DNA from: Magnetococcales bacterium
GTDB lineage: Bacteria; Pseudomonadota; Magnetococcia; Magnetococcales; UBA8363
Direction: 5' to 3'
Assembly: GCA_015228925.1 (NCBI GenBank)
Contig: JADGCQ010000012.1
Location: 1-57,521 of the forward strand
Length of the DNA stretch: 57,521 nucleotides
A program made the position numbers and the translations under genes. How positions within the stretch are numbered: position 1 is the stretch's first letter; every line of letters begins with the position of its first letter. This document shows, piece by piece, positions 45,424-54,804 of this stretch. The notes beneath the pieces were generated by a model. It saw only the letters and a list, made by a program, of their open reading frames with translations. It made no database searches and was not told the DNA's origin.

Positions 45424-46268
45424 TGCAACGCCTCCTGAAGATCCACGATCCGGTCCAACCGAAACACCGGGCCATCCTGGCAACAGGTCAGATGGTTGAT
45501 TTGACAATGGCCGCATTGGCCGATGCCACACTTCATCCGCCGTTCCAGGTCCACGAAGATGTGAGAATGGGCAATGCCACGCCCCGTCAGTTCCATGATG
45601 GCAAATTTATACATCACCGGGGGACCACACAGGGCGACCAGGGTGCGATCAGGGTCCATGGCCAAGTCTGCAATCGGGGCGGTCACCAAGCCGATCCTAC
45701 CATCCCACGGGAGATGGGCCGTATCATCCACCAACCGGATTACCGTGACTGGACGACGTTCCCCACCCATGCGCGACCAGGATTGCAGTTCTTCACGATA
45801 AAGCTCCTCCGCCGGTGTCCGGCAGCCGCTGATGATGGTGACATGACCGAAAAGATCGGGTTGGGCAAGAATGGGTTGAATAAGCGAGCGCAACGGCACC
45901 AATCCCAACCCTCCGACGATAAAAACCACATCTTTGCCGTAGAAATCGGCCAGATGAAACCCAGACCCAAACGGACCGCGCACCCCCACGAATTGACCGG
46001 GTTGCAAACGGTGCAACACCTGGGTCAGACTCCCGGCGTTACGAATCACCATTTCCAGGATGTTATCATCGCGGGGACCGCAGGAGATGGAAATCGGGGC
46101 CTCCCCGATCCCTAGGAGCGACAACATGACAAACTGTCCCGGGCGATGCCCCAAGGGGGCGGGCAATGCGACCCGGAAAAATTTTTCCCGAGCCGTCATC
46201 GCCGTCACTTCCAGAATTCGGGCCATCTGCGGCAAAAATGGTCCATCATGGCAGGCGATGGCATTCAT
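45420..46268 (-). CDS. hydG: Sulfhydrogenase gamma subunit (FAD/NAD(P), 2Fe-2S)
   Basis: A 282-residue ferredoxin-NADP reductase-like protein. The FAD domain has HRPGQFVMLSLLG and EAPISISCG near residue 50-65. The NAD(P) domain has VFIVGGLGLVPLRS near 120 and ALCGPPVMYKF near 225. The end has CGIGQCGHCQINHLTCCQDG, the 2Fe-2S site. GGAGG lies 7 bases before the ATG at 46268; a GTG at 46274 is too close to it. The subunit exchanges electrons with NADP(H). Confidence 0.92.
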   Translation of the reverse strand: MNAIACHDGPFLPQMARILEVTAMTAREKFFRVALPAPLGHRPGQFVMLSLLGIGEAPISISCGPRDDNILEMVIRNAGSLTQVLHRLQPGQFVGVRGPFGSGFHLADFYGKDVVFIVGGLGLVPLRSLIQPILAQPDLFGHVTIISGCRTPAEELYREELQSWSRMGGERRPVTVIRLVDDTAHLPWDGRIGLVTAPIADLAMDPDRTLVALCGPPVMYKFAIMELTGRGIAHSHIFVDLERRMKCGIGQCGHCQINHLTCCQDGPVFRLDRIVDLQEALQ

Positions 46269-46270
46269 AG

Positions 46271-47317
46271 TCACCCCTCCACTTTCTGGATTAGATCATT
46301 GACAATATCAAAGATATCAATGTTTGCCGTACACTGACGGCCACACCGTCCACACCCGACGCAAAAAGCCCCTTCTTCGAAACGTTGGGTCAGATATTGA
46401 AATTTCCGTTTCACCCGGTGGCGTTGTCGCGCCAGGGCCAAAGGACGAAAATCATGTCCCCCGGCGACGATGGAAAACGTCGGAAGCATACAGCCATCCC
46501 AGGTAGCGGTTCGCCCCCCGCTGCTACCATCGGACAATTCAAAATCATCACGCACGTTAAAGCAGTAACAGGTTGGACACACAAGATTGCAACTACCACA
46601 GGAAAAACACCGCTGGACGTGGTTTTCCCACACTGGAGAAGACCATTGACCGGCGATGATCGGGCCAATTTGGGACAGGGGGACAGAAAACTGCCGACCA
46701 AACGGTTTGGAACGCCGCACATCGACCCGTTCTTTGAAGGAGTCTACCGCATCACAGACCGGCAAAGCGGTCCTCTGCACGAGGGTGCGCCCCCGTTCGG
46801 AGAAACTTTCCACCAAGATTTCATCGTCCAACGCCGTCAAGAACACATCGGCATTCTTGCGCCACCCCAAAGAACCGACGGCATCACAAAAACAGGCGTC
46901 ATCACAGGGGTACAGACAATCGCAAGCGATGATGGTGGTATGGGTGCGTCGGGAGAGATAATGGGGATTGGGAACCCCCTCCCCATGCACCCGATCCATC
47001 AAGTCAATCCCTTTAAGATCACACGGACGGACCCCGGCCAGGATCTGTTTGGACGCATCCAGGACCGGCGTCACCACAGGGATTTCATCGCCCATCGTCT
47101 GATAGCGAAAGAGTATTTCTTCGGCAGGAAACAATTTTTTTCCGGGAGGAACGATGGTGGGGCGGTAATGTTCCAACTGGATCAAGGACCCTTCCCTGAC
47201 CTGCTTGAACCGAAATCCCGACCGCCCAGCCCGTTGCGGAAAGTAAACCTGGGATTCCCGTGCCAGGTGTTTGATCCAGTTGGGCAGTTCATCCCTGCGA
47301 AGCAAAAACGGACGCAT
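46271..47317 (-). CDS. hydB: Sulfhydrogenase beta subunit (4Fe-4S)
   Basis: A 348-residue iron-sulfur protein. LAGVRPCDLKGIDLMDRV in the middle and CDCLYPCDDACFC follow the pattern of HydB; two ferredoxin clusters are at CFSCGSCNLVCPTCYCF near 237 and FCVGCGRCGRQCTANIDIFD near 335. With HydG it forms the NADP/sulfur-reducing half of the enzyme. GGAGG lies before ATG 47317; nine further in-frame codons upstream are unlikely. It is the first gene of the leftward hydBGDA-hyp run, so the operon promoter must lie between it and the 3' end of the SNF2 gene. Confidence 0.92.
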   Translation of the reverse strand: MRPFLLRRDELPNWIKHLARESQVYFPQRAGRSGFRFKQVREGSLIQLEHYRPTIVPPGKKLFPAEEILFRYQTMGDEIPVVTPVLDASKQILAGVRPCDLKGIDLMDRVHGEGVPNPHYLSRRTHTTIIACDCLYPCDDACFCDAVGSLGWRKNADVFLTALDDEILVESFSERGRTLVQRTALPVCDAVDSFKERVDVRRSKPFGRQFSVPLSQIGPIIAGQWSSPVWENHVQRCFSCGSCNLVCPTCYCFNVRDDFELSDGSSGGRTATWDGCMLPTFSIVAGGHDFRPLALARQRHRVKRKFQYLTQRFEEGAFCVGCGRCGRQCTANIDIFDIVNDLIQKVEG

Positions 47318-47498
47318 ACGCCACCTCCACCCCGACGAACTCACCCGGTCAGATCACGCACCAGTCGCCATTCCCACACCCAACCATGGTTCAATGCTAC
47401 CACGTTTTACTGACAAGTTTAAGCCAAAACGACACACGCAAAAAAACCGTGATGTTTTTTTATGGAATCGGGTAGACGAGACATCAATCATCGTTCCG

Positions 47499-50400
47499 TC
47501 AACCTCTGCTGCGGATCATGTTCAACAAATCCTCCACGGACAATTTCCCACTCACATCCCCATCTTCCAAAAGTCCATCGGCAAGATCACGTTTATGGCG
47601 GTGCAGTTCCACAATTTTTCCCTCGATGGTCCCCTGGGTGATGAGGCGATAGATGGTGACCGGGCGCGTCTGGCCAATGCGGTGGGCACGGTCCGAGGCT
47701 TGATCCTCTACCGCCGGATTCCACCATGGGTCCATGTGAATCACATAATCGGCAGCCGTCAAGTTGATACCCACGCCGCCCGCCTTTAAACTGATGAGAA
47801 ATAGATCACCTTCTCCAGCCTGGAAAGCATCGATAGAACTCTGCCGTTTCTTTTGAGGGGTACTGCCATCCAGATAGTGATACACCACCCCTTTTTCATC
47901 CAACAGGGTACGCAGGATGGCCAGATGATCCACAAACTGACTAAACACCAGGGCCTTGTGCCGATTCTCCCGCAATTCCTCCACAACATCCCAAAAAAGG
48001 GCCAGTTTGGCACTCTCAATGGGGCTATCGGGCAGCACCAACCGACTGTTGCAACAGGCCCGACGTAAACGCATGATCTCCGCCAAAATCTGAAACCGTT
48101 TTTGTTCCATGGGACCATCCAGACTCTCGATCTGCTCAATGGCCTTGCGGCGGAGTGCCTCATAGAACGCCATCTCCTCGGCACTCATCTCCACGTTCAG
48201 GACAATCTCGGTGCGCGGCGGCAGTTCTTCGAGAACCTGGCTCTTGGTACGTCGGAGGAGAAATGGCTGGAGAAGTTTGCGCAATCTTTTTTGGGCACCC
48301 TTGTCACCAGACCGTTCGATGGGACTGGCAAACCGCTCATTGAATCGTTCCAATGAACCCAAAAGACCGGGATTGATAAATTGAAATAAATTCCAGACCT
48401 CCCCCAAATGGTTCTCCACAGGTGTCCCCGTGGCAATGATCCGAAATGCCCCATCCAACGCCATGGCGGTCTGCGACCGTTTGGTCAGGCGGTTTTTGAT
48501 GGCCTGGGCTTCGTCCAACACGATAACATTCCAATGAACGCCGGTCAGTTTTTCCATTTCCGTTTGCAACAAGCCATAACTACAGACCAAAACATCGAAA
48601 GGTTTCAAAGAATCCAAAGCCTCCTGTCGGGGGCTACTGCCAAAAAGAATACCACAAAGCGTCGGGGCAAAACGGTCCATTTCGCCCATCCAGTTCAAGC
48701 CGACGGACGTGGGGGCGACCACCAGCGAAGGCCCTTCCTGCGCCCTATGGAGGAGCAGCGTCAAAATCTGGAGCGTTTTGCCCAACCCCATATCGTCCGC
48801 CAAACAACCACCGACCCCCCAGGCGGCCAATCGCGCCAACCAACGGAACCCCTCCACCTGATAATCGCGCAACTCGGCCCGTAACGTGGATGGAACTTTG
48901 GGGTCCAAAGTCTGCGCCTTGTCGATTCGTTTGACATGCGTTTGCCAGTGCTTATCCGTCTTGACCTCGCCAGCCTCCGCCAGCATCTCCCGAAATACCG
49001 GACTGGCCAGGGGATGAAACCGCTGACCTTGGGGACTTTTTTCGGAAAACCCATCGAGTTCCGCCAACTGTCGGCGAAAAAGATCCGTCAAAGCCAAAAA
49101 CTTCCCTTCACCCAGGGGGATAAAACGACTCGCCCGGTTGCGCGCCAAGTCCAACAGCCGGGTCATATCCAGAAGATTGTCCGCATCCACAGACAACGTA
49201 CCCGTTACCGCAAACCAATCCTGATCTTTTTGGATTTGAACCCGCAGACGATCCATAGCCAATGGCTGGCTGACCCGCATTTTTTCCCCTTCAGGCCATG
49301 CGATCACCACTTTTTCTGACAAAGCCTGCAATTCCAACAACAGTTCCAGGCAAGATTCAGGATCTTCCAAGACCCACTCCCATGCTTCCCCTTTGGCCCC
49401 CAGCGTGGGACATGCCGCGACAACCTCCCGTGCTTGTTTGGCCTCTTCCCGAAGATCCCGATGGGTTTGTCCCCTTTTTCCTGCAATTTCAGCGATGATG
49501 GTTTTGCCACCGCTGCCAGGCCCAAAGGTGGGGCCTTGGCCAGAAAACGGGGATACAACCATGTTGATTTTTAAACCTTCGCCATACGGAAGAAGATGAA
49601 TATGGGGTTTTGGATCCGCCGGGATATTCTCAACATCACCCAAATCACCCCCGATGCCAGAATGGATGGTCACCAAAGGTGAGACCGCACGCATCGCCTC
49701 CATGACCTGTCCCTTGACCTTAGCAGGAACACGCAACCCCTTGGATCCGAGAATATGCGCGATTTTCCGATGCTCTGCGGTGATTTCCACCAGCGTGCAA
49801 CGTCCAGGATGATCCCGGATGGCCAAAACATCTCCTTCCCCCACCGGACTGGAAAATTGAATACTGAGTTGACCTCCTTTTTGTTCGACAAGCAACTCCG
49901 GCTCGCTTTTGACGATCTCAACGCTCGCCCCGGGAGCATCTACCCAGAAAACCAGGGGATGCCCCACCATGGCCAGCATCGCCTTTGACCAGCTAAACTG
50001 GTAATAAACACCGCTATAATAATCGCTGTACCCGGTGATATAAGAGCATATTTTACGATCCTGCGCAGTCAGATAATCCAACTTACCGGTATTGCGGACC
50101 AATCGTTTCAGGGCAACGGGTCTCCCTTTGGACCAGATACCTTTGGCGGAACGGGTTTGCTCCAAGGGTTGAATGGAGGTGATCACATGTCCACTCTGAC
50201 CGATCAGCCATATCAACCGGCTCTCGGCACGGAGTTTGGCCGTTGATTTTCCCCTGTTACCGACCCCCATGTCGATGAGGGCGTTCAAAGCCCGTTCCCA
50301 CGATTCCTCCCGCACCACGACAGTGACCACGCTCTGCATACCCGTTTCCCGTTGCACCTGGGCGGCATATTCAGCCACTTCTGTCGCATCAGGATCCATG

Positions 50401-51686
50401 GCAGCCATGAGCGTAGCAATCTCCATAGCGGGCCATTTGAAACCATGTTTCTTGGCTTTTTCAAACAGATCTGGCAACCCACTCCCCTGTTTGCGGGCAA
50501 AATCACCATCCAGCCAATGTCGGCCTACGGCATGAAACATCTGCACCCAACAAGGGACAGAATCCACAACTTGTGTCACCAAAGACTTGGCATCATCCAT
50601 TTTATTTTGCTGGGCCAGCAAGGTCGCACCAATACATGCGAAAACCGATGGTATGGGTATGGCGGGGGATTTTCCGGCCATCACCATGAACTCCGACACA
50701 CGAACACGGTGGGCAGGGGTTCCGCTTTTCAGCAAGGCCAAAAGAAAGAAAATCCCGCTCATCGTACCCAATACAATGCGTCTTTTATCGACGATTTTGC
50801 GCGCACCCCGCAAACGCTGTTCATAGGATTGGATCGCCTTTTCATGTTCGCCACGTAAAAAATGCAGCCAACCCCAAAGCGAATCACGCCCCTCAGCGTC
50901 AAAATCTTGTTCCAGAATGGCCTGTCCCTGTTCAAGATCGCCACGAAACAGCATGATGGTGCAGATCAATTTTTGAAACAGGGGATCATGTTCCCCTTCA
51001 GACCGCCCAATCCATCCCTGCAACAGCGAAAGCAACGCGCTGACATCCTCAAACTCTTGCAATCGATAGACAACGATCTGTTCAATCGCCATGATCTGGA
51101 TGGATATGGGGAGATCTTGGAACCAGTCAGCATCGAATGGACTGGCACACAAGGTGACCAATGGTAGCGTCTCTGACATGCGTGTTGAAAACTGCGTCTG
51201 ACATGCCTGAACCAGGGTATTGGCTTGTGCGCTGTCGCGGGCGAAAAGGGCCAAACGCAAATCCCGCAAACCACATTCAAAACTGACCATGCTTTTGGAA
51301 AATGAATAGGGAAAAAGAGGTCGTTCCCGTTGCACCACAGCGACCATGGGGTGAAACCGCCCAGAATCCATAGCAGCCCTGGTGGCGTGAAAGGCGATAC
51401 TGGCATGGCAGGCGTAGTAGGTCGTCTGTCCGAAAGCAACAAGCTTTTTATCGACCAAATTCATGCTGGCCATGTTGTCCAGGAGAGTATCCAAGGCTGA
51501 AGCGGACAAAAACCTGCCGTCGGAATCCCGGATTTCAGCACTGCGAAGGTATCTGGACAGGTTTGCACGGTTGACGGGTTCAAACAGGATGGAAAGAAAC
51601 TGGAGTATAGTCTGCTCCGTGGGTGTCAGACGATCATAACCCGCACGGGCCAGACGGAACGCTTCATCGCAGGGTATAGACATCAT
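47499..51686 (-). CDS. SNF2-family helicase, large N-terminal extension
   Basis: A 1395-residue protein. The C-terminal 500 residues are a SNF2/Rad54-type motor: LADDMGLGKTLQIL near 965 (Walker A), LDEAQAIKNR near 1057, TGTPVENHLGEVWNLF and the QASDRAHRIGQTRPVTIYRL box near 1330. The first 900 residues contain no catalytic motif I know; they start with a winged-helix-like segment (LTPTEQTILQFLSILFEP) and contain alpha-helical repeats (residues 200-450). It probably remodels DNA-protein or RNA polymerase complexes. It is monocistronic. ATG 51686 or 51683 fit equally. Length is above the usual bacterial range of about 1000-1100. Confidence 0.88.
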   Translation of the reverse strand: MMSIPCDEAFRLARAGYDRLTPTEQTILQFLSILFEPVNRANLSRYLRSAEIRDSDGRFLSASALDTLLDNMASMNLVDKKLVAFGQTTYYACHASIAFHATRAAMDSGRFHPMVAVVQRERPLFPYSFSKSMVSFECGLRDLRLALFARDSAQANTLVQACQTQFSTRMSETLPLVTLCASPFDADWFQDLPISIQIMAIEQIVVYRLQEFEDVSALLSLLQGWIGRSEGEHDPLFQKLICTIMLFRGDLEQGQAILEQDFDAEGRDSLWGWLHFLRGEHEKAIQSYEQRLRGARKIVDKRRIVLGTMSGIFFLLALLKSGTPAHRVRVSEFMVMAGKSPAIPIPSVFACIGATLLAQQNKMDDAKSLVTQVVDSVPCWVQMFHAVGRHWLDGDFARKQGSGLPDLFEKAKKHGFKWPAMEIATLMAAMDPDATEVAEYAAQVQRETGMQSVVTVVVREESWERALNALIDMGVGNRGKSTAKLRAESRLIWLIGQSGHVITSIQPLEQTRSAKGIWSKGRPVALKRLVRNTGKLDYLTAQDRKICSYITGYSDYYSGVYYQFSWSKAMLAMVGHPLVFWVDAPGASVEIVKSEPELLVEQKGGQLSIQFSSPVGEGDVLAIRDHPGRCTLVEITAEHRKIAHILGSKGLRVPAKVKGQVMEAMRAVSPLVTIHSGIGGDLGDVENIPADPKPHIHLLPYGEGLKINMVVSPFSGQGPTFGPGSGGKTIIAEIAGKRGQTHRDLREEAKQAREVVAACPTLGAKGEAWEWVLEDPESCLELLLELQALSEKVVIAWPEGEKMRVSQPLAMDRLRVQIQKDQDWFAVTGTLSVDADNLLDMTRLLDLARNRASRFIPLGEGKFLALTDLFRRQLAELDGFSEKSPQGQRFHPLASPVFREMLAEAGEVKTDKHWQTHVKRIDKAQTLDPKVPSTLRAELRDYQVEGFRWLARLAAWGVGGCLADDMGLGKTLQILTLLLHRAQEGPSLVVAPTSVGLNWMGEMDRFAPTLCGILFGSSPRQEALDSLKPFDVLVCSYGLLQTEMEKLTGVHWNVIVLDEAQAIKNRLTKRSQTAMALDGAFRIIATGTPVENHLGEVWNLFQFINPGLLGSLERFNERFASPIERSGDKGAQKRLRKLLQPFLLRRTKSQVLEELPPRTEIVLNVEMSAEEMAFYEALRRKAIEQIESLDGPMEQKRFQILAEIMRLRRACCNSRLVLPDSPIESAKLALFWDVVEELRENRHKALVFSQFVDHLAILRTLLDEKGVVYHYLDGSTPQKKRQSSIDAFQAGEGDLFLISLKAGGVGINLTAADYVIHMDPWWNPAVEDQASDRAHRIGQTRPVTIYRLITQGTIEGKIVELHRHKRDLADGLLEDGDVSGKLSVEDLLNMIRSRG

Positions 51687-52145
51687 GGTTTTCCGTTCAA
51701 TCAGGTTGGATATTACCGAACTATTTTGCCGCCACGCCGACTGACCATCTATTATCCCATACCATGAGAGTGGCTGTCACCCATGGTGACATTCACATTC
51801 AAAACTTGACTGTTCTTGCCGCTTCTTGGAGGATCCACACAGCGATAGGGGGTCACACGCGCCTATTGCCTTAAAATCATGATCGCCTTTGCCGAAAAGG
51901 CGTCGAGCTATACAGCGGCCTGGATCGCAACGGCCTCGAAGCCGACGACCTGTCCTAATGAGGCCACCGTGCGGAATCTGGAGTTGAGAGGATAGAGAGT
52001 GGGATGACGAAATGCGAGAGAAGTGTTAGACTTTCGGGAAAGGCTCTAGGGAATTGGAGAACAGTTTGACGTTCCCTATAAAAATTCATAAAATTCAACC
52101 TATTGCCCTACCCAAAAAAGCTGATAACGACGAACGGCGGTCATC
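51687..52145. other. Intergenic region before prfB
   Basis: No supported gene. It holds a perfect inverted repeat GTCACC-CAT-GGTGAC at 51776-51790 in the promoter region of the SNF2 gene. A short frame around 51885-51955 (ELYSGLDRNGLEADD) looks like the tail of a calcium-type or DUF7151-like repeat, too short to call. Promoters of prfB are probably just before 52146. Confidence 0.4.
51776..51790. promoter_or_regulatory. Inverted repeat GTCACC-CAT-GGTGAC
   Basis: A perfect six-base palindrome with three-base centre, about 90 bp upstream of the SNF2 start on the other strand. It may be an operator; a related GGTGAC-N5-GTCACC occurs upstream of the EAL gene (10678-10694). Without further copies this is weak. 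Confidence 0.3.
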
Positions 52146-53247
52146 ATGGAAGAAAATATTGACAAAGTTTTTGACGCCATCCAGGAGAAACTGGTTCTCC
52201 TAAGGGGGCATCTTTGACTACGAAAATGGCAAAAAACGGTTGGAAGAGGTTTTATCCTTAAGCGAAGATCCCGCGCTGTGGAATAAACCCGATCTCGCCA
52301 AAGCCCTCATGCAGGAGAAAAGCCAACTGGAAAAAACCATCGGCGAATGGGAAATCCTGTGGCGGGAGCTGACAGACCATCGGGAACTCTTCGGACTGGC
52401 CACCCTGGAATCCGACGTGGCGGTGCAACAAGAAATCTATGCCGCAACCAAGGCGATGTTGAGCCGGGTCGAAGATCTGGAACTCAAACGGATGCTCTCC
52501 GAAGAGGCCGACATCAACAGTGCCTTTTTGGAAATCCATCCCGGTGCCGGCGGAACCGAGTCCCAAGACTGGGCAGAAATGTTGCTGCGGATGTATCTGC
52601 GTTGGTGCGAAACCCATGGTTATAAAACCGAAATCCAGGATTATCAAGCCGGCGATGAAGCGGGCTGCAAATCGGTCACCGTCCGTGTCGAAGGGGAATT
52701 TGCCTACGGCTATCTGAAAACCGAAGGGGGGGTCCACCGTCTGGTCCGCATCAGCCCCTTCGATGCCGCCGCCCGCCGTCATACCTCCTTTAGCTCGGTT
52801 TACGTCTACCCAGAAATTGACGACTCCATCGTCGTCGAACTGCAAGACAAGGACATGCGCATCGACACCTTTCGCGCATCGGGGGCGGGTGGACAACACG
52901 TCAACAAAACCAGTTCCGCCATCCGCATTACCCATTATCCCACCGGCATCGTCGTCCAGTGTCAAAATGGCCGCTCCCAACACCGCAACAAGGACGAGGC
53001 GATGAAAATGCTCCGCGCCAGAATCTACCAAATGGAACTGGAAAAACGTCAGGCCGAAGCCCAGGCCATCAACGACGCCAAAAGCGATATCGGTTGGGGG
53101 CACCAAATCCGCTCTTACGTCCTCCATCCTTACCGAATGGTCAAAGATTTGCGTACACAATTAGAAAAGGGCAATGCCGACGCCGTTTTGGATGGCGACC
53201 TGGATGATTTTATCCGCGCAGCACTCGCCCAAAGAATTTCAGGCTGA
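52146..53247 (+). CDS. prfB: Peptide chain release factor 2 (programmed frameshift)
   Basis: RF2 encoded in two frames. The first 23 codons, from the ATG at 52146 to CTT, are followed by an in-frame TGA at 52215-52217; a +1 shift at CTT-TGA-C continues with DYENGKKRLEEV to 53247, giving 366 residues. The downstream part has SPF (RISPFDAAA) near residue 203, the stop-codon recognition motif of RF2, and GAGGQHVNK near 247, the catalytic GGQ. RF2 releases peptides at UGA and UAA, and the frameshift autoregulates its level. Sequence and length are normal. Confidence 0.95.
52202..52218 (+). promoter_or_regulatory. prfB +1 frameshift site
   Basis: AAGGGGG at 52202-52208 is the internal Shine-Dalgarno-like element, three bases before the slippery CTT-TGA-C (52212-52218). 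This is the conserved RF2 autoregulatory arrangement. Confidence 0.95.
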
Positions 53248-53298
53248 TCCCCATCAGTCCACCCCGATCACCGTCTTATGTATTAGGATTATGGTTCC

Positions 53299-54798
53299 AT
53301 GTCCAATGAAGAAAACCACCTGGTCATCGTCAGAAAAGAAAAACTTTCCGCATTGACGCAGGCGGGTGTCCCCAGTTACCCCAATGATTACAGACCCAAA
53401 AACACCCTGGCCTCCCTGTTATCCCAGTTTGATGCCCAGCAAGATAGCGATGTTCTTGCCAAAATCACCGTGGCCGTGGCCGGTCGGATTGTCCTCTATC
53501 GCCATTTTGGCAAACTGATCTTCGCCACCCTGCGTGATGCCTCCGCCGACATGCAAATCGCCGTGCAACGCGATGAAGTCGGTGTCGAACTCTATACCAA
53601 CGTGTTCCGCAAACTTGACGTAGGCGATTGGATTGGTGCCGAAGGAACCCTGTTCCGCACCAAAACTGGGGAACTCACCGTGCGGGTAGTCCGGTTCCAA
53701 CTGTTGGCCAAAGCCTTGCGCCCACTCCCGGAAAAATGGCATGGACTCGAAGATATCGAAACCCGCTATCGGCAGCGGTATCTTGATCTCATGGTCAACC
53801 CCGAAGTCCGTACCCTGTTCAAAACCCGGTCAAAAATCGTCAGTTTGATCCGAGGTTTCATGGAATCCCATGATTTCCTTGAGGTTGAAACCCCCATGAT
53901 GCACCCCATACCCGGTGGTGCCGTCGCCCGTCCTTTCGTCACCCATCACAACGCCCTGGACCGGGATCTGTATCTACGCATTGCACCAGAACTCTACCTC
54001 AAACGGCTTATTGTCGGCGGTTTTGAAAAAGTTTTTGAAATCAATCGAAACTTTCGTAATGAAGGGCTTTCCACCCGCCATAATCCCGAATTTACCATGA
54101 TGGAGTTCTATCAAGCATTTACCGACTATCAGGAGTTGATGGAACGGGTGGAACAATTGATTTGCCATGTCGTCCGCGCGATCAACCATGATCATCTGGT
54201 CGTCCATCATCAAGACCGTCCCATCGACTTCACCCCCCCATGGCCCCGGTTGACCTTGCAGGAAGCGTTGATCCGCTTTGCCGAGGCGACACCCCAGGAG
54301 GTTGCCAACCGTGAAGGACTTCTGATCCTGGCCGACCGCCATGGCCTGGACCCAAAAATCAAGAATACGCTGGATGACGGTGCGCTTTTGCTGGAACTTT
54401 TTGAGTCTATTGTCGAAGAAAAACTTATTCAACCAACCTTCATCAAGGATTATCCCATCTCTGTTTCACCCCTCTCCCGCCGTTCCAGCCAAAACCCCCT
54501 GGTGGCGGACCGTTTTGAATTGTTTATCGGCGGCTGGGAAATCGCCAACGCCTTTTCCGAATTGAATGATCCCCAAGACCAGGAGGAACGGTTTCTTGCG
54601 CAGGTGCAAGCCAAAGATGCGGGCAATCTGGAAGCGATGCATTTTGATGCCGATTACATCCGCGCCCTGGAATATGGGATGCCGCCCACGGGGGGGGCGG
54701 GAATCGGGATCGACCGTTTGGTGATGCTGCTGACCAATTCAGCCGCCATCCGCGATGTCATTCTGTTCCCCCAAATGCGCTCCAAAGATCCGGGTTAA
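53299..54798 (+). CDS. lysS: Lysyl-tRNA synthetase, class II
   Basis: A 499-residue enzyme. The N-terminal OB-fold anticodon-binding domain (residues 50-140) is followed by the class II core: motif 1 around 170-200 (RSKIVSLIRGFMESHDF), motif 2 INRNFRNEG with HNPEFTMMEFYQAF near 255-270, and motif 3 GIGIDRLVMLLTN near 475. It charges tRNA-Lys. It follows prfB by about 50 bp, a pairing seen in many bacteria. Confidence 0.95.
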   Translation: MSNEENHLVIVRKEKLSALTQAGVPSYPNDYRPKNTLASLLSQFDAQQDSDVLAKITVAVAGRIVLYRHFGKLIFATLRDASADMQIAVQRDEVGVELYTNVFRKLDVGDWIGAEGTLFRTKTGELTVRVVRFQLLAKALRPLPEKWHGLEDIETRYRQRYLDLMVNPEVRTLFKTRSKIVSLIRGFMESHDFLEVETPMMHPIPGGAVARPFVTHHNALDRDLYLRIAPELYLKRLIVGGFEKVFEINRNFRNEGLSTRHNPEFTMMEFYQAFTDYQELMERVEQLICHVVRAINHDHLVVHHQDRPIDFTPPWPRLTLQEALIRFAEATPQEVANREGLLILADRHGLDPKIKNTLDDGALLLELFESIVEEKLIQPTFIKDYPISVSPLSRRSSQNPLVADRFELFIGGWEIANAFSELNDPQDQEERFLAQVQAKDAGNLEAMHFDADYIRALEYGMPPTGGAGIGIDRLVMLLTNSAAIRDVILFPQMRSKDPG

Positions 54799-54804
54799 TG
54801 CCCC

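Noticed and set aside
47440-47461. A-run/T-run hairpin between hydB and the SNF2 gene
   Set aside because: Stem is almost entirely A-T pairs, so it is weak as a terminator; could be chance.
51885-51960. Short frame resembling the end of a GLDxNG-type repeat protein
   Set aside because: Only about 20 residues and no flanking coding sequence; resemblance may be chance.
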